This document shows, in pieces, positions 21,878 through 34,487 of a stretch of 64,000 nt of DNA. A model generated the notes under the pieces. It was given only the letters and a program-made list of their open reading frames with translations. It was not told where the DNA came from and searched no databases. This stretch comes from Fusarium oxysporum f. sp. lycopersici 4287 (Eukaryota; Ascomycota; Sordariomycetes; Hypocreales; Nectriaceae): positions 1,054,001-1,118,000 of the forward strand of contig NC_030995.1 in assembly GCF_000149955.1 (NCBI RefSeq), written 5' to 3'. The first letter of the stretch is position 1, and every line of letters begins with the position of its first letter. The position numbers and the translations under genes are program-made.

Positions 21878-23957
21878 ATGTCTCAATCACAGTCCGATCG
21901 CTCCCCATACTATGACATTGGTGAGTCTAAAGCTGTTGGCTATACCAACCAATTGAATTCTAACATCAATTCTGCTAGTCATTGTTGGAGCTGGCCCGGT
22001 TGGCCTCATGCTCGCAACATGCCTTGCTCGCTGGGGCTACAAGATCAAGCATATCGATAACAGAGCTGAGCCGACCCCTACCGGTCGAGCCGACGGCATT
22101 CAGCCACGCTCTCTGGACCTTCTTCGCAACATGGGCCTAAAGTCAGCAATCATGGCTTATCACCCAGCTCGCGTCTACGAAGTTGCATTCTGGGACCCAG
22201 CTTCGTCAGGAAAGGGTATCGCCCGGACTGGAACATGGGCCAGCTGCCCTGACTTTATCGATGCTCGATACCCTTTCACAACCTTGTTGCATCAAGGCCT
22301 GATCGAACGTGTCTTTATCTCCGACCTCGAGAAGAATGGAGCTCAGGTTCAACGGCCATGGACAATCAAGGGCTTTACATCCGATGAGAAGTCTAACCCC
22401 GAATACCCTGTCACTGTCGAATTGGAGCATGTCGATGGCACTGCCCAGGAGACCATTCACGCCAAGTATTTGTTTGGTGGCGAGGGTGCAAGGTCATTTA
22501 TCCGCAACCAGCTTGGCATTGCCGTTCACCACAAGGATCCCATCGCCCATGTTTGGGGTGTCATGGACGGTGTCGTGAAAACCGACTTCCCTGATATCAA
22601 GGTAAGCTGAGCTTCTCAACAAGGCCTATGTCATGGTTTACTGACGACGCTCAGATGAAATGTACCATCCATAGTGAGCACGGCTCCATTATGGTCATTC
22701 CGCGAGAGGATAACATGGTCCGTCTTTACATCCAAATTGCATCCTCTACAGATCCCGATTGGAATCCCAGACGAACAGCCACCGAGGAGCAAGTGCAAGA
22801 ATCGGCCAAGAAGATCTTGCAGCCTTACTCTATTGAGTGGGAGCGCGTCGAGTGGTATTCTGTCTATCCTATCGGACAAGGCATTTCAGAACGATACACA
22901 CTGGACCAGCGAGTCTTCCTTGGTGGAGATGCTTGCCATACACATAGTGTAAGTCCTCCCGTGCTCCAATTATCACCACGCGCTGACACACCCACAGCCC
23001 AAGGCCGGACAGGGAATGAACACAGCATTCCTTGACGCCCAGAACCTTGCTTGGAAGATCCACGCCGTTGAATCCGGCTTCGCCAGCAGGGAAGTCCTCA
23101 AGACATACGAGACGGAACGCAAGCATGTCGCTGAGTCTCTCCTCGATTTTGACAACCGATATGCGAAGCTTTTCTCTCAGCGACCACCCGCGGCTGCTGA
23201 AGTCCAGGCTGCATCAGCCAACCATGGCAAGAACGATGTTCAAGATAACGAGTTCATCAATGCTTTCAAGGAGTCGTGCGAGTTTACCAGCGGATACGGT
23301 GTTTACTACAAGCCCAACGTCTTCAACTGGTCGCCAGAACATAGTGCACAATCCCCACTGATTCACCCCAAGGGGACCAAGCTACGAACCGGCCGCCTTT
23401 TTATCAACTCGAATGTGACGAGAGTAGTTGACGCCAACGTTGTGCATTTGGAACAGGAAGTTCCCTTGAACGGCGCGTTCCGATTGTTTGTCTTTGCAGG
23501 TGTCCCATCAAAGACCCGCCAGGCTTTGAAAGATTTCGCCAATCACCTCGGTAGCCAGCGATCATTCTACGCAGCTTATCAGCGGTCCGATCTCGACAAG
23601 GTCTCACACCACGAGAAGCACCTCCCACACAGCCGATTCTTCACCATCTCCACGATTTTTTCGTCCAAGAGACCTGAAATCGAAATCTCTCGCGACGTGC
23701 CCGGGGTGCTTGCCCGATATAGGGACCACGTTTACGCTGATGACCGATCCGATGCACGATTCCCTCAGGCGAAGGCTGTAGCCCATGCCAAAATGGGTCT
23801 TGATGAAGAGCTTGGCGGAGTGGTCGTTGTCAGACCTGATGGATACGTAGCAATTGTGGTCAGTCTTGTCGAAGGTAGCGGAACGGTGGATGCTTTGAAC
23901 GAGTATTTCTCGACTTTTTGCACAAAGAAGTTGGGACCTACTTTGGCGCAGCTGTAG
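21878..23957 (+). CDS. FAD-dependent phenol 2-monooxygenase
   Basis: Four exons, 21878-21920, 21979-22601, 22655-22948 and 22998-23957, join in phase to 639 aa, the usual length for fungal phenol hydroxylases. The FAD dinucleotide fold is GAGPVG at residues 18-23 behind a hydrophobic strand. The second FAD motif, [19 protein letters not shown], with Gly-Asp at 313-314, spans the third intron. The C-terminal thioredoxin-like domain typical of this family follows ([13 protein letters not shown] and later). The enzyme hydroxylates phenol or a related aromatic ring ortho to the OH group using NADPH and O2, feeding catechol breakdown. The true substrate cannot be read from sequence. No catechol dioxygenase or other pathway gene is adjacent, so it does not look clustered. 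All donors and acceptors are canonical and the gene appears intact. Confidence 0.93.
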
Positions 23958-24412
23958 GTACAGCACTGAGGGGATGAAGACTGTTGAGCCAAAAGGTTGT
24001 CGAGACGCGCTGATTTGATGTAAATGATGGCTTTAGCGAATGTACATATGGTGTTTAGATCATCTTACAATTGAAGTTACTGCATAAGTATACAAAGGAA
24101 AGAATCTCTCGGCGAAGCGATTGAGAAGTGGTCATGTGTCTCTACCAGAAGCTCAGCAAATTAATAGCGAACCATGCCATTGCATATCCGTAGACGCCAA
24201 CAAAATCCGATATCCTCAGACATGGGGGTGAGTCATCGAGAGCTCTGCTTTTAGGGAACAATTGTGTCGACAAAAGTTAGCATTGATTTACTATGATCTT
24301 TGTCCTAGAGAGTTCTTTGCTTGAGCCTACCTATTCTGAGAACCATTTACTACTAACCTACCAGGAGTAGATTCATAACTTGACGGATAGAACAAGGGGT
24401 CTTTGTCCTAGG

Positions 24413-24438
24413 TTTTTTTTTTTTTTTTTTTTTTTTTT
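24413..24438. repeat. T26 homopolymer
   Basis: Twenty-six consecutive T, the longest homopolymer in the window, in the 3' flank of the phenol hydroxylase gene. Length may be unreliable. Confidence 0.95.
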
Positions 24439-24700
24439 AGGTGCATGGTCTTATCTAAGTTGGTAAATTACCTACGAAAGGCAAGGTAGTTGTACAAAGT
24501 CTCAGGATCGATCAACCGAGATCTCTCCAAACGTCTCACTCCTACCCTCGCGTGCTCAGAAGACCCAAATCAGATAACAGCAGCATCCATTACTCTCGTT
24601 TTGATCATGCTAGTTTAAATAATTGGGCTCCTGAGGTCATCCAATTAACTACGTAAATTTGACCAATTGCGGCGACGTCACGCGTAGCCCCACCTGACCT

Positions 24701-24765
24701 GTCAGTGCGGGCGCACTGACCTCCACCTGCATGTCCTGAGAGGCTGAAAGACTTCACGTCTTTCA
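24701..24765. repeat. Two adjacent perfect inverted repeats
   Basis: GTCAGTGCG-GG-CGCACTGAC (24701-24720; 9-bp arms, 2-bp spacer) is followed by TGAAAGAC-TTCAC-GTCTTTCA (24745-24765; 8-bp arms). A GACGTCAC sequence, which looks like a bZIP (ATF/CREB) site, lies just upstream at 24674-24681. Confidence 0.7.
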
Positions 24766-25471
24766 ACTGACCACTGTAGGTAACCTTCCACAGCGACATC
24801 ATCCCCTACGGGCTTGCGTGGTCGTGATGGCATCACCGGAACGATTTGGATAAAGGAGAACTAATTGGGAAGTGGCTGTAGCAACACGACGCGACGCCAC
24901 TGTTGTCGCGCTCACGCGTCTTGGGCCCGAGCTCGAGTGATCTGGCGTGGTAAAAACCGAACTCGACTATTCGACTCGAACCCTCCTCCTTTCTTCTCTC
25001 AACCATCAACATCAACTGCAGCTTCGATCAGCTTCATTTTGACTCGTTCGTAACTTCTATTCTTGTAAGAACAATTTCGCATTGGCTTCGCAGCCTCCCG
25101 ATTTCACTTTCGATTCACCGCTCGTACTTTACACTTGACATTCAACACTTGACACTGCTTGACACTTGCTGGCACCTGCACCACGGTTTGCTTCTGCTTC
25201 ATTGTCACTGCGATACAATACAACACCAATAGCACGTTGCTGGCAGCTCGGGTTGCTTTGTTGACATCGCATTTCCCTGTCGACTGTTTTACTTCTTTTC
25301 TCGTTTTCCAGCTGGATCACGATAACTTCATTCCACTTCACTTCAACTACACTTCACCTTATCTTTCACTTCACTTCACTTTTCTTCTTTCACGAACGCG
25401 ACTGCTTCAGCTGGTCCAAGTTCCACATTGCACTTTCTAATTTTCACTTCAAACCCAACATTTCGCTCATC

Positions 25472-28400
25472 ATGTCTTTCTCGCTTCAATCGCGCATTTC
25501 GGTCCACCAGTCCGCTAATCAAAATGGAAGCCCCGTGCCTTCGCATCTCGTGGAAGCTGCCGAAAGGCGACGGGAGCGACAGCAGCTGCAGATTGCCTCC
25601 AAGGCTAAAGCAACTACCCAGGTTCAAGTCTCCCTGCCTTCGCCAAAGGTTGAGTTTGTTACTCCTCCCAGGCAGATCAGGCGACCTACTGCGCGTCTTT
25701 TGATTGACTCACCACTTCCGCGCCGCGAGATTTTTCAAGATCCCGTTCTTCACAAAAGATTCATTGCCACAGAGTCTCCTCCCCATCTTAATCTTTACAG
25801 CAACCGAAAACCCCGACATAAACCAAAGGCCGAAACTGTCAACACAAATGACGAGGCCCCCAGCACACCCACACCCAAAACTACCACTACCTCTATCTCT
25901 GACCCCAATCTTGTTGTCGATGGCATACAGACACGCAAGCGTCGCGCCGAAGATACTGAGATCGACCTTGTTGCCGCACAAATCGGTGTCACTGACACTT
26001 CCACCCCTATCGTTACTCTTCGCCAAGGAGAGACTGTTCCTAGCGAGGAACCTGGCCAACAGGCCCATGTAAGCCCATCTCTTGTTATTTGCATGCCTGC
26101 CCTTACTGACCTGATACTACAGACCTCTAACCGCATGCTCGGAATTACACCAGGCGCCAGATCTATCACCAGGATGATATCTAGCCTCTATTCGGCCTTC
26201 ACAGGCATTGGTGAGACGATCACCAGAATCTGTAAGTTTCAGCCTCCACATAACATTGACAGTCTTGTGTTCCTTCTGTTCTAATTCGTTACTAGTACGA
26301 CCTCAGTCCTATCAAATTGCTGAATGTCGCTCTTACTTGAGTGAAAACCAAGTCAGCAACAAGCGTGTCAAGATTAGCACCAGTTGTGATGACAACGCGG
26401 CTTCCAACACATGCGCTCCTGGTCAGAGTGCTGGGCTCCGCTGGATCGACCAAGATGGCCTTACCACATTGGTGGCTGACTATAAGTACTTCGCCAAGTC
26501 CTTCATGACAGTCTGGGAATGCCTTGAGCAAAAAGCTCGACAAGAAGCAAACAAAGACCTGGCACCACTTAGCGCTGACATGGTCGATGCCAACAATCGT
26601 TATGAGGCGCACGACCATGACTTTTACGATATCTTCACTTTGCAACTGCAGAGGATTTATGACTACTTGAACAGAATCTACGAAATCGGCGTTATCGTCA
26701 AAATTCGGGACAGCAACGAATTTGTTCCTCCCGTTCTTGACTACGGACTTTCTGCAGAGTTCGCCGCACACCTCGAATCGATTAAGCACTTTCTATCCGG
26801 TCCGGCGCTTCCTGTTGTTTGCAACAATATTCTCAAGAAGTGTGGGGAAGATTACTGGAACGTTTCACAGGCATTCCTGGATCGAGTTGTGCTTGATATT
26901 AAGGCTATCCTTCGCAACCTTCCCGCCCCAAGCTACGTTGACTCTGAAGAGTATCGTGGCAAGCTACAGGACATGTTCCCTACCCCACCACGAACTGACC
27001 TCGAGACGCGTTTCTTACTGCCAGGATCATTTCCTGAATTCGATGAGCTTAAGGAGCGAATCGATAAAAATCTTGATGAACAGACTGCTTCATTCACTGA
27101 GGCAGCAGCTACAAAACCCGCCGTTCAGGCTGCTCTACCTGAGCCAGTGCCATCGTCCCCTCGCCCTGATGTCACTCGCCCTCACTACTACAAAACAGAC
27201 TTTCTTCTCGCTGGGTTTGCTCATGAGAAGATCAAGCGGATAACACCCGCGGATTATCGCCAAACCTTTTATGAGGAAAGCAACGAACATCAAGCCCTAA
27301 AAACTCGATACATCACCGACTTCGCTCCCAAGGTTCCTCTTACCTCAAATGAAACCGGAACTCTCCGATCTATTCTTCGGAATCGACGAAAGCATCCGTC
27401 AAAGGTCACGCCCAAGCGTCTTCGCGTAACATGTCGACCCAAGGCTGTACGCTTTACGGACGACACCATCAGTCCGAAACCAAGAACACATCTGGGTCTA
27501 GATGTACCCAAGCAGATTAACTATGACGAGGAAACGGGAGAGGCCATTCCTCCAACCCAAGCATTTCAGGAGCAACGCCCTCATTGGACCCGTGGATGGC
27601 TCAACGTACCACCTGTTCCCGCCGAGGAGCCACCCAAGAATACCACATTCAATCCTTTTAGCGTTGCTGAATGTCTCCGCCGTCGCCGCGTAGAAGAGCA
27701 CGATGGACGTGACTTTGATACGCGTATCAGAGAGATATTTGAGCTTCCTTCCTTCGATCTCCAGATCAGCGACGACTCAAAGGCCGGGATTGACCATGAA
27801 GTCGAAGAGGCCACTCAAAAAGCTGCTGAAGAGGCTCGTTTGGCTGCTGAGGCAGCGCAGCGTGAGGCGGAGGAGAGGGCTCGGAAAGAGCGCGAGGAAC
27901 GCCTCGCTCGATCTGGAGGACTTCGCGAGCCTAATCAGACATTCGTTGCACCAGTCTCACCGGAATGGCACACAAGGGCAATGAACACACTCAATGCTGC
28001 ATCGTCCACAAGCCTTGCGAAGTCTGCCGAGGGTGTTGATCTCCGAAAACACGACTTTGCCAAGATCGTGTCCTCAACTGAATGGCTAAATGACGAAATT
28101 GTCAACGCGTCTCTTGTCTGGCTCGATCGAGCTATCAACTCAGCTGCCGGCATTAAGGATGTCAAGCGGAACACTCGCAAGATCTGGACCCCGGGCTCAT
28201 TCTTCTTCAAACGCCTTCAAGATCAAGGCACCGGCAATACCCAGAGGACACTGCGCCGATACGGCATCGAGAAAAGAAACTTTCTCGACATTGATACCAT
28301 TCTCTTACCCATTTGCGAGCATTCCCACTGGACATTGCTCGTCATTCGTCCCTCCAAGCGAACAGTTGCCCACATGGACTCGATCAATGCAGGCGGCAAC

Positions 28401-28676
28401 CGTTCTTACACCGCGCGTGCCATGGCGTGGATCCGAGACATTTTGGAGGAGAGATTCATTGAGGATGAATGGAAGATCATTCTCCACGAGGCTCCTCTAC
28501 AGAACAACGGCCATGACTGCGGTGTTCATACTATCACCAACGCTATGTGCCTCTCCTTGGGCATTAGTCCTATTGAGGCATACACTGCCGACGACATGCC
28601 CACTCAACGTATTCGCATCGCCTGCATGCTTCTCAACGGCGGGTTTACAAATGATTTTGACCTGCGAGTTTATTAG
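25472..28676 (+). CDS. ULP1: SUMO-specific cysteine protease Ulp1 (peptidase C48)
   Basis: Exons 25472-26068, 26123-26231 and 26296-28676 give 1028 aa. The C-terminal ~220 residues form the C48 protease domain. It starts with LRKHDFAKIVSSTEWLNDEI. The catalytic triad is His913 (CEHSHWTLLVI), Asp930 (AHMDSIN) and Cys977 (NGHDCGVHT), with oxyanion Gln971 in LQNNGHDC, the canonical Gln-x5-Cys spacing. A coiled-coil rich in Ala, Glu and Arg lies before the domain (about residues 735-790). The N-terminal half is mostly disordered and basic, as in yeast Ulp1, where it holds nuclear-pore targeting. The enzyme matures the SUMO precursor and removes SUMO from substrates. The C-terminal position of the protease domain favours Ulp1 over Ulp2. 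The gene is intact and preceded by a C/T-rich leader. Confidence 0.93.
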
Positions 28677-31117
28677 GATTCCAATACCACTATCGGATAA
28701 CACTTATCAAATACAGACTACTTTATTATGGCTTATGGAAGGGGCAGGCATGGCTTTTTTGTACAAGGCGTTCAGGCAGAGAATGTACCGGGGAAAGTAC
28801 CGGGGAAAAGTGTTTCGGGTGAGATACCACTGCATTGCATTCATTGTAGGAGTTATAGTTATTATTTGGTCCACGAAGGGACGACTGTTGGTCTAGCCCA
28901 GCCGCAGTGCTGGATGAATAAATACATAAATACAATTCTCAATACTTAATTTTCTCTGCTCTGCATCATCAAGTATGCTCGGGATTAGGTGCCTAGCCCA
29001 TGATAAGACTTGGTGTTTCTTATTATTGTGTCATAGAATTTAAACATGAATAACATTCTAGACTCCTTTCCTCGCGAGGTTTGTATTTGCGTGTTATTGC
29101 AACTTTCCCCGCCATAACCTCTGGTCTGCCACGGATAGCAACCGGGGCATGCTGTGAGTGGCTTGTAATTAATCCCAACCCCAAGGAGACGGGAGCTGAT
29201 GGGTTCTGAGCGCTCTTGGGCAGTCTCGAGAGAGAAGCGCAAGCCATGAACCAAATAACGAAGGCAACGATCACGCAGATTTCTGGACCATCGGCGTGTC
29301 ATTGTATTCCGCTTTCTCTTACGTACAGCTGCTAACTTGTCAGCCATAAGCGAGCGAGCTCGGGTAAACGAGCCTCAGAGAAAACAGCAACAACGGGTCT
29401 GTGATGCCATCCCCCACAACACCACAGGCCAAGTGGGCGACGCGTGGGCCTCCGGGTCTACTGGGATCAAAGTCGTGTCGTGTCCTGTCCTATGCTCTTG
29501 TCTCGTCCCCTCTTACGTTTCAATTACGCCGAGGTCGGCCATTGACAAGTTCCGCTGTCACCATCTAACCGTTCGCTTGGACAAGGAAATAGTTGGATCA
29601 AACTGGGGAATTTCTCATGGCCCAAACATGAGTCAACAGTAAGCGCTTGAGCCGGTGCTTCTATTATTGATTAGATTGGGAGGACAAATGGAGCAAAACT
29701 TGGTGATTTGCTCAACTCGGTATGGCTAAAGGCAAGACAGGACAAACCCAAACGCTTGGACACGGCCAAGAAGAATAGAACCTTCATTCAGCCACAGCCC
29801 CAACACACTGCCCACCTTGATGGTCCTTCAAACGAGGACGGCTCAAATATGCTGTCAGAGAGAAAGCTTGGTTCCAACAGAAAGGATTCTGTGTAAAGTA
29901 CTGGCACCTGACCAACCGCCGCCCTTTGTTCACAATAGCGGAATAGAGGTCAAAGAAGGCTTGGCATTTGTTGGTGGTTCGCGTAGGGCTCATGGAGACC
30001 ATTGGGAAAGCTTGGCAATGGGATTCTAGAAAGACTGTAGCAAACAGATTCCGACAAAGAAAGGCCGGGTCTACCAGGGGCGTTAGAGTAGAACTGATGG
30101 CTTCGACGTTCCACCAATCCCGAAAACCTTAACATATCCGATGCCCATGCAAAGCGAGGAAAGACCAATGTTTGCAGACTGGCGTGCGTGCTTGTTGGGT
30201 TGGCTCAGGAACTTCGGGCCACTCGAAATAAGGTATCGCATCCATGGCCACGGTATGCCGACACTAATAGGCGCGTGGTGATCCAGGGTCCTCAGCCGCA
30301 GGGCACTATTCGATATGTGGAAGCGGTTTTGCCACAGGCAATGCACCAGAAAGAGGCGGATCGAGAAATAGGCCCGTTGATATCCACGCCCCAACTCAGT
30401 GACGATGGCCGGTTCTACTGTTGGACGACAATGAAACGAGCTGAAGGCAAAAGGGTTCTGTTTGTTTGTTTGTCATGCGCGCGGGTCTGCTCTGAATGAA
30501 ACAGTGTGTGCTTTATCAATGGGGGCAGTGCGAAACGATGTTACCCTCGTCAACTTTTACCGCCTGTTAGATTATACCTATGAGTATCGCGTCGCGTCGA
30601 CAACTACCGGTAGCGACTCTGTGTAGGTAGGCTACGGAGTTGGTCCGTATGGTCATCGTTGATTCCTTTCACGATCCTTCTACCGATGCGGACCGATCTT
30701 GGAAAGAATTAGAGACGCCAGGGATACGGCACCATATTAAATGTCGCAAATATAGACGGCGTCGTCCGCTTACTGGGCCGCGCGCTGTGGGGGGGCCTTC
30801 GCATCGTATCGCATCGCAAGGCATCGCACCGCGTCTAGCCTGTATGCCAGCAATGTGATGCGGTGCGATATGACTCTCGAAGCGACGACGGCGTCCAAAC
30901 GGTATCCTCTTCTGATGCCCGTAGCCAGGGTCCCGACTCATGTCGCCAGCTTGGGTGCGAGATGCCTGTGTCAAGCAAGTTCCAGGCCGTTGTAGCGGCA
31001 GAGGCTTCCTGACATGGATGGTCTGGCTGCAAAACTGGAGACGGAGACAAGAGACAGTACTCTGAGGAAAATCGATGGTTCCAATAAAAGCTTTGCTTTG
31101 GGGCTTCGAAAAAAGTC

Positions 31118-31562
31118 TTCTGGAACGCGCCGAGAAGGGAGGGGAGCGGAGGCTGCAGAATTGGCTGAATCTGGGTCTAACTCTGCCGGGGCGACGACGA
31201 GATCGTGCGCTTGTAGGGGATCTGATACGACACGCAAGACAAATAATTTTTCTCTGCTTCCAACCCTTCCTCGGGTCGGGTGCGATGTGTTTCGTTGGTG
31301 GTGAGAGATGGAGACACGGCGAGGCCGGTTGGAGTTGGTGAGTGGTGACACTCTAGGCCACTCCAGCCAATCCAAGGGCTGCGGTACCTAGAGAGTAAGG
31401 TACAGTAGCAGGGCAAGGGTGGGTGTGGTGTGGTTCGTGTAAACGTGAACGGATACCCCAGGGCCGTTTGGTCCAATTAGGAAGGCTTCCAGAACGAAAT
31501 AAAACGGAAGCTGAAGTAAAAAATGTTTCTAGAAGGATTCCACCACGGGAAGGCTTCCAGAA
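31118..31562. promoter_or_regulatory. Cluster of four TTCnnGAA heat-shock-element dyads
   Basis: Perfect TTCnnGAA dyads occur at 31118-31125 (TTCTGGAA), 31487-31494 (TTCCAGAA), 31527-31534 (TTCTAGAA) and 31555-31562 (TTCCAGAA). The second and fourth sit in a 15-bp direct repeat, GGAAGGCTTCCAGAA, at 31480-31494 and 31548-31562, each with an extra GAA half-site. This pattern fits binding by trimeric heat-shock factor. No heat-shock gene is visible next to it. Confidence 0.4.
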
Positions 31563-34462
31563 TAAGCCAGCTTGGCCAGCCACAGCCACCAACAAACAGC
31601 TTCAGGCCCAGCCAAGAGAAGCATAGCATCTCCTCATTCGGTTGGCATCCTAATGAATCTGCCCGTCACTTCCCTCGTTGGCATGGCCCGTGCTTCTGCG
31701 CCATTACCTGACGTTTGTTCAGGGCCCTGTTTATTGGCCTCGATCCATCCATCCATGGCTGTTGAGCACAACCTACAAAGTACAATAGCGTTGAAAGAAA
31801 TGGTGCACCGTACTGTCCTGTGCTGTAAAACATGGCTTCCTGTAATACCCGAAACCCTGGCGTACATTATGTAGCATTGCACCATAGTTCTCGATCTCGG
31901 CAGCCTGGAATATTGGGCACAATCGTAGTGCAGTGCAGGCACTCGGGTTTGATCCCTACGAGAACACTTGTCAGTGTCGATATGTCCACTCGTAAAGTGG
32001 CTGACTTTGGTGTATTGTCGATGACGGCTGCCGGGCATTTAAAACAAATGTGGTCTTTTCTCCTGTTAGTTACCGCAACATATCGTCAGTCGGCCCCTTT
32101 AGAGTTACACAAAGTTCTCACCCCAGTATGACTGACACCACCAAGGCATGTCTAAAATGTACAGGTATGTTGATAATTCAACTTGAGCCGAGATTTGGTA
32201 ATGTACCCCTTTATGCCCACCTATACCGAGAATCACTAACTATGGCGAGCATCAAGAGGCAATGTGATGATAGGGGCAAGACTTGAGTATCAACACAATA
32301 CAAACACATACAGCATCGTGTCTGTTTTCCTTCTCAAGGATTCCCCAGTATCAGTCCGTTTGCAGAATTAAGTCTCAGCCCTGTGCCATGCCCCTAACGA
32401 GGTTAGACCTGCAAAAAACTGTTTGGGTGATGGGAATGAGCAGAATGACGGCATGGTCCATTCCAAGGGATGCCTCCACATTCTTGCCCCTCAGAGATGT
32501 CTCCCATTAAAGGCCAAGGCCAATTACGGCCAAGACAGCTGGAGCTTTCTTATTGCGCAAGAATTGGCGTCAGTATGTGGGCGTGAATCACTGTCATCAT
32601 GATCGCCAGCCAATGCTGTCGTCCATCAGCATGCGTAACCAGCCATCAACCACCACAGTTTGCTCTTGCGTTGAGGGCTCAACCGACCTTTGTTGGCCTG
32701 CTGAGATGATCCTTTCACCCTAGACTTGAGGACGATTTCCGCAATCATATGGCGCCACGGTGTGGTCAGATGTTTTGTTAGATGGGTCAGAACTCCACTG
32801 ATGAATGCCGGTCCAGTAAAGAGATATGATACTTCAGAGAAGAAGCTCAGGGTGTGCTGAGATTAAATTCCGATGCCCTGAAATTGACTCGATGCCGCAG
32901 TTCGAGTCTAGGTACCTATCTGATCAAAGAACAGGTATAGCACGGTCACGATTCGACATCGTGCATCTCGATATCTCCATTGTCAATCCTTGATATCCGA
33001 ATATGGTTCAGGGTCTGTACTCACTGCCTAATCTGCAGTCATCACTGAAAACAGAGACATCTCTGGTCCCCTCAGAATATGACACACAAAGTGATTGAAA
33101 AAGAAGCAATTGGAACAAGGGCTGCAAGGATTAGATGCATTCTATTGCTAATACTTGTTCGATTTGAAGCTTCAGTCCATCTCACGCCGCAATCGTTCGC
33201 CTAAGCGCGGCTATTCATGGCGTTTGTTCTCTCGACCTGAGCTATCGCGCAATATCAATTGGTCACCTTGCTGCAGAAGGAAAGCCGTGATGAATCCAGT
33301 AACTCACATTTTGCGGCTCTTTTAGGCGATTCGGCATCTCTCCCCGCCTCCAATATGAGGGGGAGGTTAATACCTGGCCTACCTGGTCAAGGATCCAAGG
33401 GTCGTGTTGGAACATTCACCGACCTTTCGCCCTTTGACCAGTATGACCAGGGGCCAGCAAATCATACTGATGCCATCACAATGTGCCATGTATCCAGCAC
33501 GATCGACCGAGATGTCGCTGTGGTAATCAGAAACGCTCGAAGTCGTGTGGTGCGGTGTGTAGCAAACCCGGGCGGCTGGGCAGGATGGCACCAGCTTCTT
33601 TAAAATCTCCGAAGGTCGGTAAGATTGGCTGTGAATACAAACTGACAAACAACCATATTCCCTACCTTAGAGGAGTCCCTGGAGTGCTACGGGACGGGAG
33701 CTTGGAGGAGTCCAGTTTCCTTTCTACGCACCGTGCTGTATAATTATTGACGCTGCCAATAGGGATAGCAGGATGTTATCATCGCGATCGGCCGAGCTAC
33801 CGCTGTCTAGCGTCAAAGCCAAGATGGATTTGAGGGTCGAAGGCCCAGTCGCAAGGCCTTGTCTCTCGCGCCGTCGCTCTGTTGCAGGGGCTCTGAGAGT
33901 GGGACGCTCCACTGAATTAGAGGCTCATGAGGGGCACCTGGTACTCAAGGACGGCATTTGATTGATCTTGTGAGAGGGCTCGAGGAGGATCCAAATTAGT
34001 AGAGGTCTGTTTGGGACGGCGGTTGATAACAAGGCAGTAGACCGCTGCCAAGAGGTCATCGACTTAGTTAGCAAAGACGAAGACCGTCAGTAATGTGAAG
34101 GGTCCCTTACAGGTATCAGATGCAATAGGTGATGCTTTGTTCGTCACTGATCACACACTTTCGAGGCAAGGCAAAGCAGGCAGATAGATATGCACAGTAA
34201 TGCTGTGGTTGTCGCAATCTGCACACCACTTTTTCGGTATTAACAAGACATTCAATGCAACGCATCCGATACATGCACTGCAGATTAATTATAAGCTCCT
34301 TCCAACGTCACGAACTTGATATTGAGAGGCATGTGTGACGCAAAAGTTGATGCCGGCTACCCAAAGCAGTCAGGTCAAGGCCAAGCCCAAGAGAGCGAGA
34401 GGCTAGACCCCGTCGATGACGATCCCGCCTTGGTTTTTGGTTGCCCACTCATCCATCCATCC

Positions 34463-34487
34463 ATTGGATTGGATTGGATTGGATTGG
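34463..34487. repeat. (ATTGG)5 tandem repeat
   Basis: Five exact copies of ATTGG, preceded by three copies of ATCC. A simple microsatellite in the gene-poor region. Confidence 0.9.

Larger units (their letters stand above)
23958..25471. promoter_or_regulatory. Intergenic, upstream of ULP1
   Basis: About 1.5 kb. It contains a 26-T homopolymer (24413-24438) and two small perfect inverted repeats (24701-24720 and 24745-24765). A ~450-bp C/T-rich leader repeats CTTGACA (25132-25170) and CACTTCACTT (25335-25382) before the ULP1 start. No gene was seen. Confidence 0.6.

Noticed and set aside
24960..25000. tRNA B-box-like GGTTCGAGTC on the minus strand
   Set aside because: No matching A box or cloverleaf could be formed around it.
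28985..29347. 120-codon minus-strand ORF after ULP1
   Set aside because: Arg/Ser-rich with no domain; length is within chance for this region.
30971..31375. 134-codon minus-strand ORF in the gene-poor region
   Set aside because: No domain, low-complexity Ser/Arg composition, no supporting splice structure.
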